Assembly: GCA_030220185.1 (NCBI GenBank)
Contig: JASPKZ010007284.1
Coordinates: 248,001 to 312,000 of the forward strand
Reading direction: 5' to 3'
From: Diploptera punctata
Taxonomy: Eukaryota > Arthropoda > Insecta > Blattodea > Blaberidae
Length of the DNA: 64,000 nt
The notes beneath the pieces were generated by a model. The model worked only from the letters and a program-made list of their open reading frames with translations, did no database searches and had not been told where the DNA came from. The first letter of the stretch is position 1. The number at the start of each line of letters is the position of its first letter. Both the position numbers and the translations under genes were made by a program. Of the stretch, positions 1 to 10,470 are shown one piece after another.

Positions 1-530
1 TTTAATTCCTCTACTTTTAGTTGATGTCTTATTTCTGTGTTATGTTTTTGTCTGTTCTTTGATATCCCGCTATTGGTCTGAGGAATCTCATTTCAGCAGC
101 TTGTATTCCGGCAGATTGTTGTGTTGTCACAGTCCATGTTTCGGATCCATAAGTAATAATAGGCACTGCCATTGTATTGTATAATTTCATTGTAGAGTCT
201 TTCCTGGCTTTATTTTTCAAAGTTCTTTTTAGTGTTCCTGTTATATAATTAAACTTATTTAGTGTGTTATTTATATCTGTTTCCTCTGTGTATGAAATTT
301 CGCAACCTAGGAAGTTATCTTACTACCTGTTCTATTGGTTTATTTTCTAATATTATCTTTGTCCGAACTGGATGAGCGCCCTTGAAGGCCATTGTTTTTT
401 ATTTTTGTGAGGATATTTCCATGTTGTATCTTTTTGATATTTCATTTAGTTTATATAGCATTCTTTGTAGTTCGTCCTCTGTTTTTGCTATTAAAATCTG
501 ATCATCTGCAAAAGCTAACTCTCTTTGTAG
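1..530 (-). pseudogene. LINE-beta reverse transcriptase fragment (broken)
   Basis: On the minus strand this encodes the later part of a non-LTR reverse transcriptase. An ADD catalytic core lies near 500-515 (reading ADDQILIAKTEDELQ), followed by the thumb region and, at 29-220, an open 63-residue stretch with YGSETWT and AEMRFLRPIAGYQR, the conserved C-terminal motif of this LINE group. Frame breaks occur between about 300 and 420, so it is not functional. The 3' end lies outside the window. No TSD can be checked. The family is clear; its clade (RTE-like?) is not established here. Confidence 0.8.
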
Positions 531-559
531 CTTGTAAGTATTTTAATGTGTCCCCTGAG

Positions 560-842
560 TACGCTACTAACGTATTGCAGGGTTAGTCCTTTGGAGGGGC
601 TGCCTCCTTAAAGCCTTTGGACTTGCTTCCTTGTGTTTTATCCCCACAAGGAGGGTTGCCTCTTCCGCCTTCTACCATTGAGGACTTCACTCTTGTTTCT
701 CCGAGCTGGGTCTCTTATTTCATCCCCAAAGATTGGGTTGCCACTTCCGCCATTTTCGCCGTTCCGATATTTCTATCTCCGCCGTGTCTGCCGTTGTGGT
801 CTTCCGCGTTGCAGCTTCCAGTGTGGTCGTTGCTCCCACATT
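560..842. other. GC-richer unassigned stretch with an internal imperfect duplication
   Basis: Richer in G+C than its surroundings. Two similar segments near 638-680 and 717-760 (both with 'catcccca' followed by 'gggttgcc' and 'cttccgcc') suggest an old tandem duplication with a spacing of about 80 bp. Open frames across it show no recognisable domain and I do not call them genes. It abuts the 3' end of a SINE-B copy. Confidence 0.4.
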
Positions 843-1097
843 GCTAGTAGGCAACTGAAATATTACTAGGATGAAGAAGGTCGGTAAATTTTACACAGAG
901 GCCTTTTATTCAGGCTTGAGGTTCTTCTACAAGAATGAAAATCTTCAGACTCGGGATCCACAGCTTAAAGTCCCTCCCGGAGGATTCGCCCCTTAGATTT
1001 TTCATCCTAAAAAATCCATCGACCCCCAGCCGAGTTTGAACTCACGACCTTCGGGATCATAGGCAAGGAACATAACCACTAGTCCACCGCGATAGAC
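843..1097 (-). mobile_element. SINE-B copy (tRNA-derived head)
   Basis: Read on the minus strand, a tRNA-like head (tggactagtgg/ttatg box A region, then a box B close to GGTTCAAACCC at about 1043-1055) is followed by 'ttgatggattttt' and a body ending 'ctaggatgaagaag...gcctactag'. The same order is found at 37318-37553 and 47614-47960, which defines the family. Pol III promoter boxes are inferred from the tRNA resemblance. No clear TSD. Confidence 0.75.
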
Positions 1098-1189
1098 AAT
1101 TTTTTTGCAATACAGTAAATTATTCCTGAATGCCATCCGATCACTATTATCGTCCATTTTGTATTCGCGTTATTGCGAATATAGAAATT

Positions 1190-1519
1190 ATTATGAATGT
1201 AGAGATGAGATTTTTAAGAAATATAGCAGGATAAATTCTGCTGGATAAGAAAATAAATGAAGATATAAGAAAGGAAGTAAATATTTTCAAACTTACAGAC
1301 CGAATAATTAAATATAGGAACGACTGGAAAGAACATATTGATAGAATGCCAGGAGGAAGATTTCCAAAATTATTAGTAAATTTTAAACCGCACGGAAGGA
1401 GAAATGTTGGACGCTCACACAGAAGATGGTCTGAACAATTTTAACAATTCTAGCTTTCATGAAACCGGAACGAGCCAACAGGCTTAATCCCTGGATGATG
1501 ATGATGATGATGATGATGA
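1190..1519 (+). pseudogene. LINE-beta 3' end with GAT tail
   Basis: Plus-strand translation gives VEMRFLRNIAG, then NEDIRKEVNIFKLTDRI, KYRNDWKEHIDRMPGGRFPK and GRRNVGRSHRRWSEQF, the usual C terminus of this LINE group, with one in-frame stop near 1232. The 3' untranslated end reads 'acgagccaacaggcttaatccctg' and runs into (GAT)n, the characteristic tail. A 5'-truncated dead copy. Confidence 0.85.
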
Positions 1520-1719
1520 ATATAGAAGTGAATGGTTGTCTAGTTTTAAACATTCTTTTTGTCTCTGAGGTGGTCATGTCATAGAGCTGATTTGGGGAGA
1601 TTCTCCACGTTCTTGTGTGGTCAAAAAAGTATTTATTGGTCTATCCTACCAAAGTTAGACCAAAGTAACTATGTCGGGTAAATGCTAGTATCTACGATAC
1701 AATGCCACATGTTAAACTA

Positions 1720-1722
1720 GTC

Positions 1723-1754
<32 letters not shown>

Positions 1755-2289
1755 CGAGAGAGAGAGAGAGGGAGAGCGAGAGAGAGAGTGGGAGAGCGAG
1801 GGAGAGAGCGAGGCAGAAGAGAGAGAAGAGAGAGAATCGAGGGAGAGAGCGAGAGAGAGAGAGCGAGAGAGAGAGAGCGAGAGAGAGATAGCCGATAGAG
1901 AGATACAGAGCGAAAGCGAGGAGAGAGAGCAGCGAGAGAGAGGGGGGAAGAGAGGGCGAGAGAGCGAGAGAGAGAGAGAGTGAGAGAGTGCTGAGAGAGC
2001 GAGAGGGCGAGAGAGAGAGAGAGCGAGGAGAGGAGAGTGAGAGAGGGCGAGAGAGAGAGAGAGTGAGAGAGGGCGAGAGAGAGAGAGTGATAGAGGGCGA
2101 GAGAGTGAGAGAGGGCGAGAGAGAGAGAGCGAGAGAGAGCGAGAGAGAGAGAGAGAGAGAGACGAGAGAGAGAGAGCGAGAGAGAGAGAGCGAGAGAGAG
2201 AGAGAGCGAGAGTGAGAGAGGGCGAGAGAGAGATAGAGAGCGAGAGAGAGAGAGAGAGAGATAGAGAACGAGAGATAGAGAGCGAGAGC

Positions 2290-2327
<38 letters not shown>
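1720..2327. repeat. Long (GA)n-rich microsatellite, about 600 bp
   Basis: Almost pure purine on the plus strand: GA dinucleotides interrupted by GC, GG and TA. It produces spurious Glu/Arg-rich frames on one strand and Leu/Ser-rich frames on the other, which I do not treat as genes. Polypurine tracts of this kind can form triplex DNA; whether this one does is unknown. Confidence 0.97.
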
Positions 2328-2330
<3 letters not shown>

Positions 2331-2652
2331 GTGTTATACAGAATGCAACTATAACAATTAATACAAAATGTTAACGCAGACATCACAACACACAATTACC
2401 AAGCTGAACTAAGGGAATTCATGTTTCATCCTAATAAATTTCTTATTAATGATAACAGAGATAATATTTTAACGACTATAATAATAGAATATACCTCTGC
2501 ACGATGTAATTAGAAAATTGGTATATCAGCAAATGCTTCTACCTAGACAATACTTAACATTGTGTGTTAATATTGACGATTCTTAGATTAACATGTCTTA
2601 CGTACCTTTATACAAAAGAAAACATCTCCTAGTAATGAATTATTCTACTGAT

Positions 2653-3120
2653 AACTAACTAACTCACTGGCACTATCGAACCCGTAGGTTCATGGCCGCG
2701 CGGACATAAGCTCTCCATATATACCTATCCTGAGCCAATGTTTTCCAATCATCCCCTGTATAATCTACTTCCCTCAAATCATAGTTAATGTTATTATCCA
2801 TGGTATCTTTACCTTGTCGTGGTGGAGTAGCTTGCGTGCTTAAATGATCCCGAGAGCTATGCCGACGGTAGCATTGCTTCCGATAGGGTTACCCATGCCG
2901 GAGTGGTCGAAGGTGATAAGTCTGACGAAAAAAGTACCATGGTCGAAAGAGACGATCTTTCCCCGTAAAAATACAACCGTCAAGAAATGCGGACATGGGT
3001 TCTACTGGTGTAAAATTTTCTGGAGGTCAAATAGTCCCCCATTCGGTTCTCCGGGCGGGGACTACTTCAGGGAACCCATGCCAAAGGCTCAAACATAGGG
3101 ACATGTTCCTAGGAACATTT
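2653..3120 (-). mobile_element. LINE-alpha insertion with inverted 5' segment and 14-bp TSD
   Basis: The minus strand of 2653-2800 is the last part of LINE-alpha (reading NNINYDLREV and YVRAAMNLRVR, then the GTTA tail). The adjoining 2801-3120 is the 5' head of the same family in the opposite orientation; the same head is seen at 56244-56450. Perfect 14-bp direct repeats ATTATTCTACTGAT at 2639-2652 and 3121-3134 flank the whole unit. This is the structure expected from twin priming during target-primed reverse transcription: an inverted upstream segment joined to a normal 3' end. Confidence 0.88.
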
Positions 3121-3207
3121 ATTATTCTACTGATTACTACATTAATTTCAAATAATAGTCATGAGTATATTGTTTTACTAGTAGAGTAAGAAATAAACTA
3201 AACATAT

Positions 3208-3541
3208 TTTATTTTATAGTAATTCTGCCCGAGTGCAGGTCTTTCACTGCAATCATAGCATTTTGATGCTATGATTTGAGCTTTACTAAGGAATTATAGG
3301 TGTGGTAGTTCCCATTGTTTTCCAGACCGGTGAGGGATGATGATGATAATGATTAGGATGATGATGATGATGGCCGGATGATTTTCTGGGACCGTTGGGC
3401 CCTAAGCTTCGTGGAATTTGTCTTACAGGTGAGGAAAAACTCCGAAAAATCCTCACACAGAAGCCTTCCCCGACCGGGAATCGAACCCGGGCCTGCTGCG
3501 TGACAAGGGAGCATGCTACTTCGAAACTACAGCGGTTGACT
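3208..3541 (-). mobile_element. SINE-A copy
   Basis: Minus strand: a tRNA-like head at about 3470-3540 (box B at GGTTCGATTCC), a middle with 'ctgtaagacaaat'-type sequence, a CAT-rich stretch, and the 3' end 'catagca...tgctatgattgcagtgaa...cctg..cgggcagaatta'. Eleven further copies or pieces occur in the window. Flanks share AACTAAAC (3196-3203 and 3542-3549), a plausible short TSD. Confidence 0.88.
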
Positions 3542-4559
3542 AACTAAACTTATAATAAAATTTAATTCGGGGGGTAACGGAAAGTTTTCTATGGTTATAA
3601 AATGTTGGATGTTTTTCGCCTACTGTATAATAATTAAAATGAACGAGTGATTATAATAATATGTTTCATCCATCGACAGAGGTTCTCGAGATTCTCCAGA
3701 GTGAACTAATTTCTGCGAGTGGATTAAATATAATGCATCAGAAATGTAATGCAACAGCTATTATAATATATTCTTCGTTGTATTAAGTATTATAATTCGC
3801 CTATTTAGAACCAAGTTGTTCTAACTCCATTATTTATTTTTCAGAAGTGCTCAATTAAGTATTAAGGGGTCCGACTGGTGAAAATGTTGAAAACATCACA
3901 AAAAAAAACATTTTTATTTACTTTTAATAACTCTGATTCTTTAGGATCATTTTCATATAAAAATGTTATTGTTGGAACAAAATTGAGTCCGTGACGTAAG
4001 AGTTTGAATACCCCTACACGTGTGGTCAGCATTACTACCTAAACTTTAATGTTTTTTTTTTCTTTTCGTTTGCATTTTTTTGACATTTTCCAAAACTTAA
4101 AATGCTCCTTACGATACAATTTTTATGCTATCAAAGTGAAATTTTGTGGTAAGACTCTCCAATATATGCTAATTCACATTACTAGTCTAAGACACATGTG
4201 TTCTCTTAAATTGAGATGAAAAAATAATGAGAGTGATAAAAAATATTTTTCTTTAAAAAAAGCAGTATCTTCCCTTTGTGATTTTGTGAATAGGAAATAT
4301 GTTTAGTGGAATCATAAAGACTCTGATTCTCAAATTTCATTAGAAAATGTTTACAAATGCATCGTAAGGAGAATTTTTTAGAAAATATAAAAAAATGGTT
4401 TTCAAAGATCATAATTCTGAAACTATGCTACTTATAAACACCAAACTTTACAGAAACGTTTCTATAAGCACCTAATGTATGTGATAAAAATTTCAAAACA
4501 ATCGGATTAAACCTAAAAAAAATGAAATTAATCATTTAAATAAATAAGTAAATAAATAA
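3542..4559. other. AT-rich DNA, no gene seen
   Basis: No coding signal. An imperfect inverted repeat pairs about 4072-4115 with 4360-4397 (shared core 'ctccttacgat'), with an AT-rich spacer; possibly a decayed fold-back element. Confidence 0.4.
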
Positions 4560-4975
4560 TGGCTTTATTTTACCCGATAGAGTTATGGCCTTAAAGCCTT
4601 GTCTACTACTCAACCAGGTTAAAAAAAATACAAAAATTGCTGTTACATCTAAATTAGAAAAAACAAAATTATTACATAGTACTTCTACAATACAATTATT
4701 ATTTACAAAATATTTTCATTTGCTCTAGATTTAACGAATTAAATATAAAATGTACAAGATGGAAAAGTGAGAAAAAATACTATTTTTGACATAGAATAAA
4801 TTTCATTCCAGAAAAATTAATTATTTAACAAGTAATTGTATAAGCGTGGCTTAAAAGTGACAAGTGCGCGGCAACCCCTGATATATTGAGGGAGGGAATT
4901 CCAGGAGCGGGCAGAAGCTACTGTGAAAGAAGTAGAATAAGAGGAAGTGCCGACGGATTATTAGCAGACTGTTTT
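4560..4975 (-). pseudogene. LINE-delta C terminus and 3' UTR
   Basis: Minus-strand translation of about 4845-4960 gives ASARSWNSLPQYIRG, then FKPRLYNYLLNN and stop. ARxWNxLPxxIR followed by FKxxLxxYLL is the hallmark C terminus of CR1/Jockey/I-type LINE ORF2 proteins. The 3' UTR (aacctggtt...acaaggctttaaggcc...aaataaagcc) is shared with 21195-21520 and resembles 34560-35110. A 5'-truncated copy; no TSD found. Confidence 0.82.
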
Positions 4976-5545
4976 TTTGTGACCTAGCACTATCCAATTC
5001 GTAATTATAGCACTGTTTTGAAAAAAATGGTTTAACACTTTCTGATCACAAAATTTACAATTTTATGTATGGAACTGATGCAGAAGAGGATTATTTTACT
5101 TATATTAGAACAATATGGTCAAAGTAGGATAATTTATCAATAATACTATTCATGTATTATAACAGTGCCCATAAATTTAACATGGCCTTGGTAGGTTCTA
5201 AAATAAACTGTATTGTAGTTGGTAATTGAATATACAGTTCAATTACTCGCATCGTAAGTGAAAAAAGTTTACTCGATTCTTGCTTACAGAAATATGACAG
5301 TAATATAAACCTTCAAGTTTACGGGTTTAATATTAACGTAGTCACAGGTACTTTCACGCGAGAATTGAGATAAAATGCGATGCTCGGGAGTTGAATAGCT
5401 CCATGTTTAAATTTCATACTTTTCATAAGCGACATCAAAGAAACGCATTATCATATTCATTCCACGCTAAATTTCAACTTGATTAAAAGTATTCTAAAAT
5501 AATTATATCTAAAAAATGTAATAGGAATGTCTATACATCTTAAAT
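4976..5545. other. No gene or repeat recognised
   Basis: AT-rich sequence without coding signal or visible similarity to other parts of the window. Confidence 0.4.
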
Positions 5546-6195
5546 GGACTACTTAACTCATGTTCCAAATGGGAATCAATAACCAATCACGTTTCAATGA
5601 TTTCTTTTTATAACCAATAACAGTCGTGTTTCATTCACTCTTTATCGAATTCTCTTTACCGCCTCCTGCTTTTGTGATAAAGAAAGCTCCCCCTTTTTTT
5701 TAATATCCCCAACAAGTCTGAGCATTATTTTACAGCGACTGACTCTCAAGCAAATACATCGAATATAGTAAATAATGAACAGATTCCTTCGAACTACATA
5801 TTTTATAATTGTGTGTTCAATAATTGTGTTTTAAATAATGATTTTACTGAGTTGTTTACTCAAAAAATAAATTAACCTATAATGTTGGTTATAATATACA
5901 GCTTGATGTGTTTAATTTTTTCTCCACTAGCGTGTATTCTTACAATATTACAATCCTATTCGACAATAAATAATATGATCAAATTGCAGTGGATAAACAA
6001 ATGCAACATAACCACACATTTCTGATTTGTTTTCAAATATCGCCGTTAACATTAAATATATAAATATTTTAAAATAACTATATATAAATAATGATTTTTA
6101 GTAAACAGCTTAATTTTATTCATTAAATAGTCTTAAAAAATACCACTCTTGATTTCAAAATCGTCTAGGTAAATTCACTCGTGACATCACTCATG
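5546..6195 (+). mobile_element. Repeat E, copy 1 (unclassified, about 650 bp)
   Basis: Shares its whole length with 19299-20035 (plus) and 35938-36625 (minus). The family core is bounded by inverted 11-mers GACTATTTAAC and GTTAAATAGTC; here the left one carries a mismatch. The first 200 bp hold two CCAAT-like motifs (accaatca, accaataa), followed by about 60 bp outside the right 11-mer that ends 'cactcgtgacatcac'. Short terminal inverted repeats and no coding capacity suggest a non-autonomous DNA transposon, but the superfamily is unknown. Confidence 0.7.
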
Positions 6196-6594
6196 ATTAT
6201 TAGATTATTTATATTTTCTAATGAAGAGAAATCAATAAAGAATCGCTATTCTTCCTTTTATCCGTATTTAAGAAAACTGATTATATTCTCCATAGCACTG
6301 TATTTCATAGACAGAGTTAGATATGAACTGATAGATCTTCTCTCTGCAGCGGTAAACATAAACTCAGATCTTTTGTCCGTATTTTAGCGAAATTTTATTA
6401 GTCGATGGATAATAGTTATTTACGTTACAAGTATTATAAATTGAGGTTTTTACAAACGAGTTGAGATCTTTACGACCAAAGTGTAGCTGGGGACAGAATC
6501 TGGAAAATTCTTCTACTTCTTATTTTCTATAGGCATATACCTGTATGTTTACACACACTATATCAATGATGATTACATCTCATTTCATCTCTTA
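6196..6594. other. No gene or repeat recognised
   Basis: A 68-residue open frame here has no recognisable motif and the base composition is that of non-coding DNA. Confidence 0.35.
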
Positions 6595-6945
6595 AGGGTT
6601 CTGCCCACTTCTCCTTTTCCTCTAGAACGTAGGTTCTCCGTTGCTTTAATAAATCTTGTATCGTCAGCTCTGTCCACGTGGGCATTCCATTCTCTTTTCC
6701 TTATTGTAATAAATGTCTCAACATCTATGATATTGCATTCCTCCATCACAGTCTGGTTCCGAACTCTGCCAAGTATTGTTTTGTTTATTATGGCTCTTAA
6801 AGTATTTATTTCTGCCTTTCACATAAGTTGTTTTGTTTGGCTAGTACCTGCTCTTGTATCCGCAACATATGTCATTATTGGTCGTACACATGCTTTATAA
6901 AATTTTTGTTGACTTTCTGTGTTTAAATATTTGTTTTTCCATATA
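6595..6945 (-). pseudogene. LINE-beta C-terminal fragment
   Basis: The minus strand corresponds to the same protein segment as 35580-35937: a region readable as IMTYVADTRA, then ITIRKREWNAHVDRADDTRFIKA. Frame-shifted and truncated at both ends. Confidence 0.75.
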
Positions 6946-7079
6946 AAATTTCATAAGTACCCTGGAAACTAATTCGTAAAATAGTTCAATCCTTGCAATT
7001 TTACATTATTCTATTTCACATTGTGTAAAATTTCATAATTCTTAATTATTTAATCTTAGCATATACTGTACAAACATAT

Positions 7080-7615
7080 TGTGGCGCGCTACCGGGGGGG
7101 GGGGGGTCGTTCTCACGTCGGTTTCTCGTAATAATCACAACAGATATTCACGTAACTTCCACAATAACATTATTCGGTTCACACAAGCTTTCAGTGATAA
7201 TTCATTAACTAAGTGCTGCAATAATTAATCTTGTTTTACAGTTTATTCGCCATACTTAGTGTTACCATTCTCTAATGCTTACTCTTGCCACAGTTTATTC
7301 TTATCACAATTCACTGTATCGCTATTGGTTCACAACTAACTGACTTCCGACCCTGTCGACAGGTTACATAAGCCGAGGAAGGAAATTTCTCTGCGTCTAG
7401 TCTAGATTTTTCTAGTATAGAAGTTTCTGACACCGACCATTCCTGACATGGAGGGTAGATGAGTAGAGAACCTTCCGATAATGGGCTAGATCCATAAAGA
7501 GTTCTACGCGCGCCTTTCAAATCACGAATCAACGACCCACGAATTTCCACCCATGCGAGACTACTACTTTCGCCGTCACCTGTGAAATTCAAACGCTGCT
7601 GTAAGAAGCGTCACA
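7080..7615. mobile_element. Probable solo LTR (536 bp)
   Basis: Begins TGTGGCGC and ends GCGTCACA, so the termini are TG...CA with 7 of 8 bases in inverted symmetry, as in LTRs of Gypsy, Copia or Bel elements. It is flanked by a 4-bp direct repeat ATAT (7076-7079 and 7616-7619). No gag or pol sequence adjoins it, so this would be a solo LTR left by recombination. A run of 13 G lies at 7094-7106. No second copy in the window tests the call, and the ATAT TSD sits in AT-rich DNA. Confidence 0.6.
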
Positions 7616-7726
7616 ATATTCAACAACTGATAAAAAATGACACCTCCTGAATATGCTGAAAATTAACTTGATCGTATGGAATGTTGAGGCTATTAGGACT
7701 ATCTCAACATAAAATACGAATCTATC

Positions 7727-7728
7727 TA

Positions 7729-7769
<41 letters not shown>
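7727..7769. repeat. (TA)n microsatellite
   Basis: Uninterrupted TA dinucleotides after 'tctatctatc'. Confidence 0.95.
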
Positions 7770-7772
<3 letters not shown>

Positions 7773-8129
7773 AACAAAAATTAATCACTGCATAAACTTT
7801 CAGTTATGAATGGACCTCGGTCCACTGTTCGAACATTCCAACACTAACGTTTGGAATGCTCGGAGTTGACCTATACATGGCATCACCCATGGGATAAGGT
7901 GATGCTGCATACGACCATATACAATGCAACTAAGAAATTTTTAATAAACTAGTAAAAAAAGGAGGGAAGAAATAACGAATACAACCAAACTGAAGCAAGG
8001 GAATTGACGAAAGTAATAGTAAGTGATTAACGTTAACATAGGCCTACATACAAATTGAAATACAAAACTGGCAAAAATTATTAAGAAACGCGATAAAAAT
8101 ATAAATAAAATAACATACTTTCAATTAAA
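7770..8129. other. No gene recognised
   Basis: Contains a small perfect hairpin at about 7834-7858 (cattccaa...ttggaatg) but no coding signal. Confidence 0.35.
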
Positions 8130-8990
8130 ATTGAGGAGACATATATGAAAACAAAGGTGTGTTCAAACCAAAATCCAACAGTTCTGAAAAATTGTTTATT
8201 GGCAGAACAACAAGAAATGTTAATACAATATATAATGAGCATTTTAAGATTGTATATATAATTTTGGGGTAAATCATCATTATCATCATCATAGTACATT
8301 CACGAATTTAGGCCATTTGTTGACCTGTTTCGGCCTCAAGAGAAACATCATCCAAAAGTATTTTTAGTGGACGTGCTGGTCTTTTTCTTCCTTCAGGTTG
8401 ATAGCTTAACATTTGTTTGGGTATCCTGTGATCTTCCATTCGATGAACGTGTTGTATCCATTTTGACTTGTAATCAGAAATTTTGTTTTTTAAAGGTTCC
8501 GTGTGTAATTCTTCTAAGATGTCTTCATTTTTTGTGATCTAGTAGTGTGTATCCTGCAGTCCTCCGAAGGCATCTCATTTTAGCAGATCTAAGTATCTGT
8601 ATATCCTTCTGTTTCAATGGCCATACTTCACTACCAAACAAAAGAGTTGGAAGAGCCAGTATTTTATATACTTTTAGTAATGGAGTAACTCAACCTTTGG
8701 CAAACATGTAATAGAAACAGACCACCAATTCAACATTATCAACAACGTATTATTAGTCCTACAGTGAGATAGAGAGAGGGAGAGAGTAATAACTCGAGAA
8801 TTAACAACCTCAAAGAAATTGAAATATTAAAAGAAGCAAAGAACATAAACCTACTCAACCATAATACGCCCAATGACTTGAATCCTCTATGCAAAATTTT
8901 AACAAAGGACATTTTAAGGAGTTGAAGATGGAACATTTTCTTCCGAAACCCTTAAAAGTGTTTTAAAAATATTTCATCAAGTAGAGGACT
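8130..8990 (+). pseudogene. Penelope-like element 3' region, split by a LINE
   Basis: Plus strand 8140-8260 reads FKPKSNSSEKLFIGRTTRNV followed by YNEHF, matching the core of the GIY-YIG endonuclease of Penelope-like elements (YIGxTxRxxxxRxxEH). Plus strand 8795-8930 reads EIEILKEAKNINLLNH and DLNPLCKIL, parallel to the C terminus encoded at 58188-58505 (EEMEIMKAAHNNDNLIN, CNPFYQIF). The 3' end has the 'gaagatgga...ttccgaaac' signature shared by the palindromes described below. LINE-beta at 8270-8705 separates the two parts. Confidence 0.68.
8270..8705 (-). mobile_element. LINE-beta 3' end inserted in the Penelope-like element
   Basis: Minus-strand translation: YKILALPTLLFGSEVWPL, SAKMRCLRRTAGY, then HRMEDHRIPKQML and GRKRPARP, with a stop/frame change after LLDHKK. 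The 3' UTR reads 'gaggccgaaacaggtcaac' and ends in (ATG)n near 8275-8292. 5'-truncated. No convincing TSD found. Confidence 0.8.
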
Positions 8991-9291
8991 ACCGAGATCT
9001 CAGATACGAATTTTATTTTTTAAATTATATATACACATTTTTAGTGTAAACATTTATTTTGTGCCCTACTGTGACTCAATATTTACATCTTGAGGCAACT
9101 GGTAACCCTACGCTTTATCTTCCATTCGCCTCAACCTATCACATGCTTTCTTAACTTCATGCGTTTCGGTACTATAGACCCAGTGCTGTTTATGAATGTT
9201 TAACCCTTAAATTGGTAAAATAGACTAGACTTTGGGTTGGAAGAGCAGAGCCGCCCTTTATGTACCCATACCCATTGCCCCCGGACCGCCG

Positions 9292-9330
9292 CACATAGTG
9301 ATATTTGACGATTCTAGGGGGATTTAATTC
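9292..9330 (+). repeat. Transib left terminal inverted repeat
   Basis: Starts CACATAGTG immediately after the CGCCG target repeat and ends with the 17-bp block CTAGGGGGATTTAATTC. Eight differences from the right TIR, all in the outer 22 bp. Confidence 0.85.
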
Positions 9331-9400
9331 CTGGCTCGAGAATTTTACTATTTTCAGTCTTTATTGTCTTCTGTGCCACTTATAACATTATCTGGATAAC

Positions 9401-9741
9401 TCCTCCTGGCGCGACAGGCCTACAAGGCCCTTAGCCTACCAGCCGGCTGCTGGCCTCACATCCACATGTGTCAATCACAGAGGTAGATGATAATCAGCCA
9501 GTGTAGGGGCGACATGTGGTCAGCATGTCGAGTCCCCCAGCCGTTATAGCTGGTTTTCTCAACCTGGAGCCGCTACTTATTGTAGCTACCCAAATGCATC
9601 ACGATGCTGGGTGGGCACCGGTCCCATACTGGCCGAAATACCATGAGAAAATTTCTTCCCCCATGGAGACTCGAACCAGCGCAAGTCCCGTAGCTCTGCG
9701 CCAAGGCTTCCTACCTTAACCGCTCGGCTACGGCGCGGGAC
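9401..9741 (-). mobile_element. SINE-C copy, 13-bp TSD, inside the Transib
   Basis: The minus strand starts with a tRNA-like head 'gccgtagccgagcggttaag' (box A TAGCCGAGCGG) and box B GGTTCGAGTCT near 9665-9675, then a 250-bp body. Perfect 13-bp TSD TTATCTGGATAAC at 9388-9400 and 9742-9754. Same family as 30933-31271 and 38477-38800. Its insertion postdates the Transib. Confidence 0.92.
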
Positions 9742-10470
9742 TTATCTGGATAACGATCTTGGCAATTTCAATTGTTTCTACTAATATTTTTCATAAAAAA
9801 TAATTTTTGTTATGTTATATTTTATTCCCGATAGTTTACAAGATTAATTAACGCAAATTATTTTCTATTTCTTACCAAAACATTCAATTTATTATTTTGA
9901 ATAATATATCATTGATTTACATATTATAAAATACAAATATATATTGCATTTCTTTAAAAAAAAATTTTAATTTATCGCAATTTTACAAATGAAAAAAGTC
10001 ACATGTGTATATTATATTTTTATATTATATATTTTTAATATAAACATTTCACGTATCATAGAGAACAACTGGTATTTTATTTCATACACAAAACATATAA
10101 TTATTATGAATTATTTATCATTATTTGTCAAATTAAAAATTCTTAAATATTACTTTTTTTTGCAAAATCTATAATTTTTTGTCATTTTACAAATGTAATA
10201 AAATACAAATGATTCTGTATTTCTAAGAACATATAGATGTATTAAGTATTTTTTAATATCATTGTTTTAAAAATAGGTATTCTATTTATTAGACAGTATA
10301 TTATGATTTCTATATTGTCATTATTCCATAAATTAAAAAAAAAAAACAATTGTTTTTCCATTTCTTACAGAAAAATATGTTATATTTTTTTTTACTCTCA
10401 TTATTTTGCACATAATATAAAGAAAAAAGACAGATAGTAATGTTTTAAAATAATATTAATCTGTTTAATC

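Noticed and set aside
617..869. Two overlapping 76-78 residue frames
   Set aside because: GC-rich repeat-like DNA; neither frame shows a motif, and they overlap in different phases.
1721..2395. 224-residue Leu/Ser-rich frame and the Glu/Arg-rich frames on the other strand
   Set aside because: Translation of a GA microsatellite; no stop codons arise in such repeats, so length is not evidence.
8300..8345. Penelope-like 3' signature 'gtttcggcctcaagagaaacatcatcc'
   Set aside because: On the minus strand this is the 3' UTR of the LINE-beta copy (gaggccgaaacaggtc), so it belongs to the LINE.
9516..9719. 67-residue frames at 9516-9719 and 31055-31249 with almost the same sequence
   Set aside because: Similarity comes from the SINE-C body (antisense of the element), not from a conserved protein.
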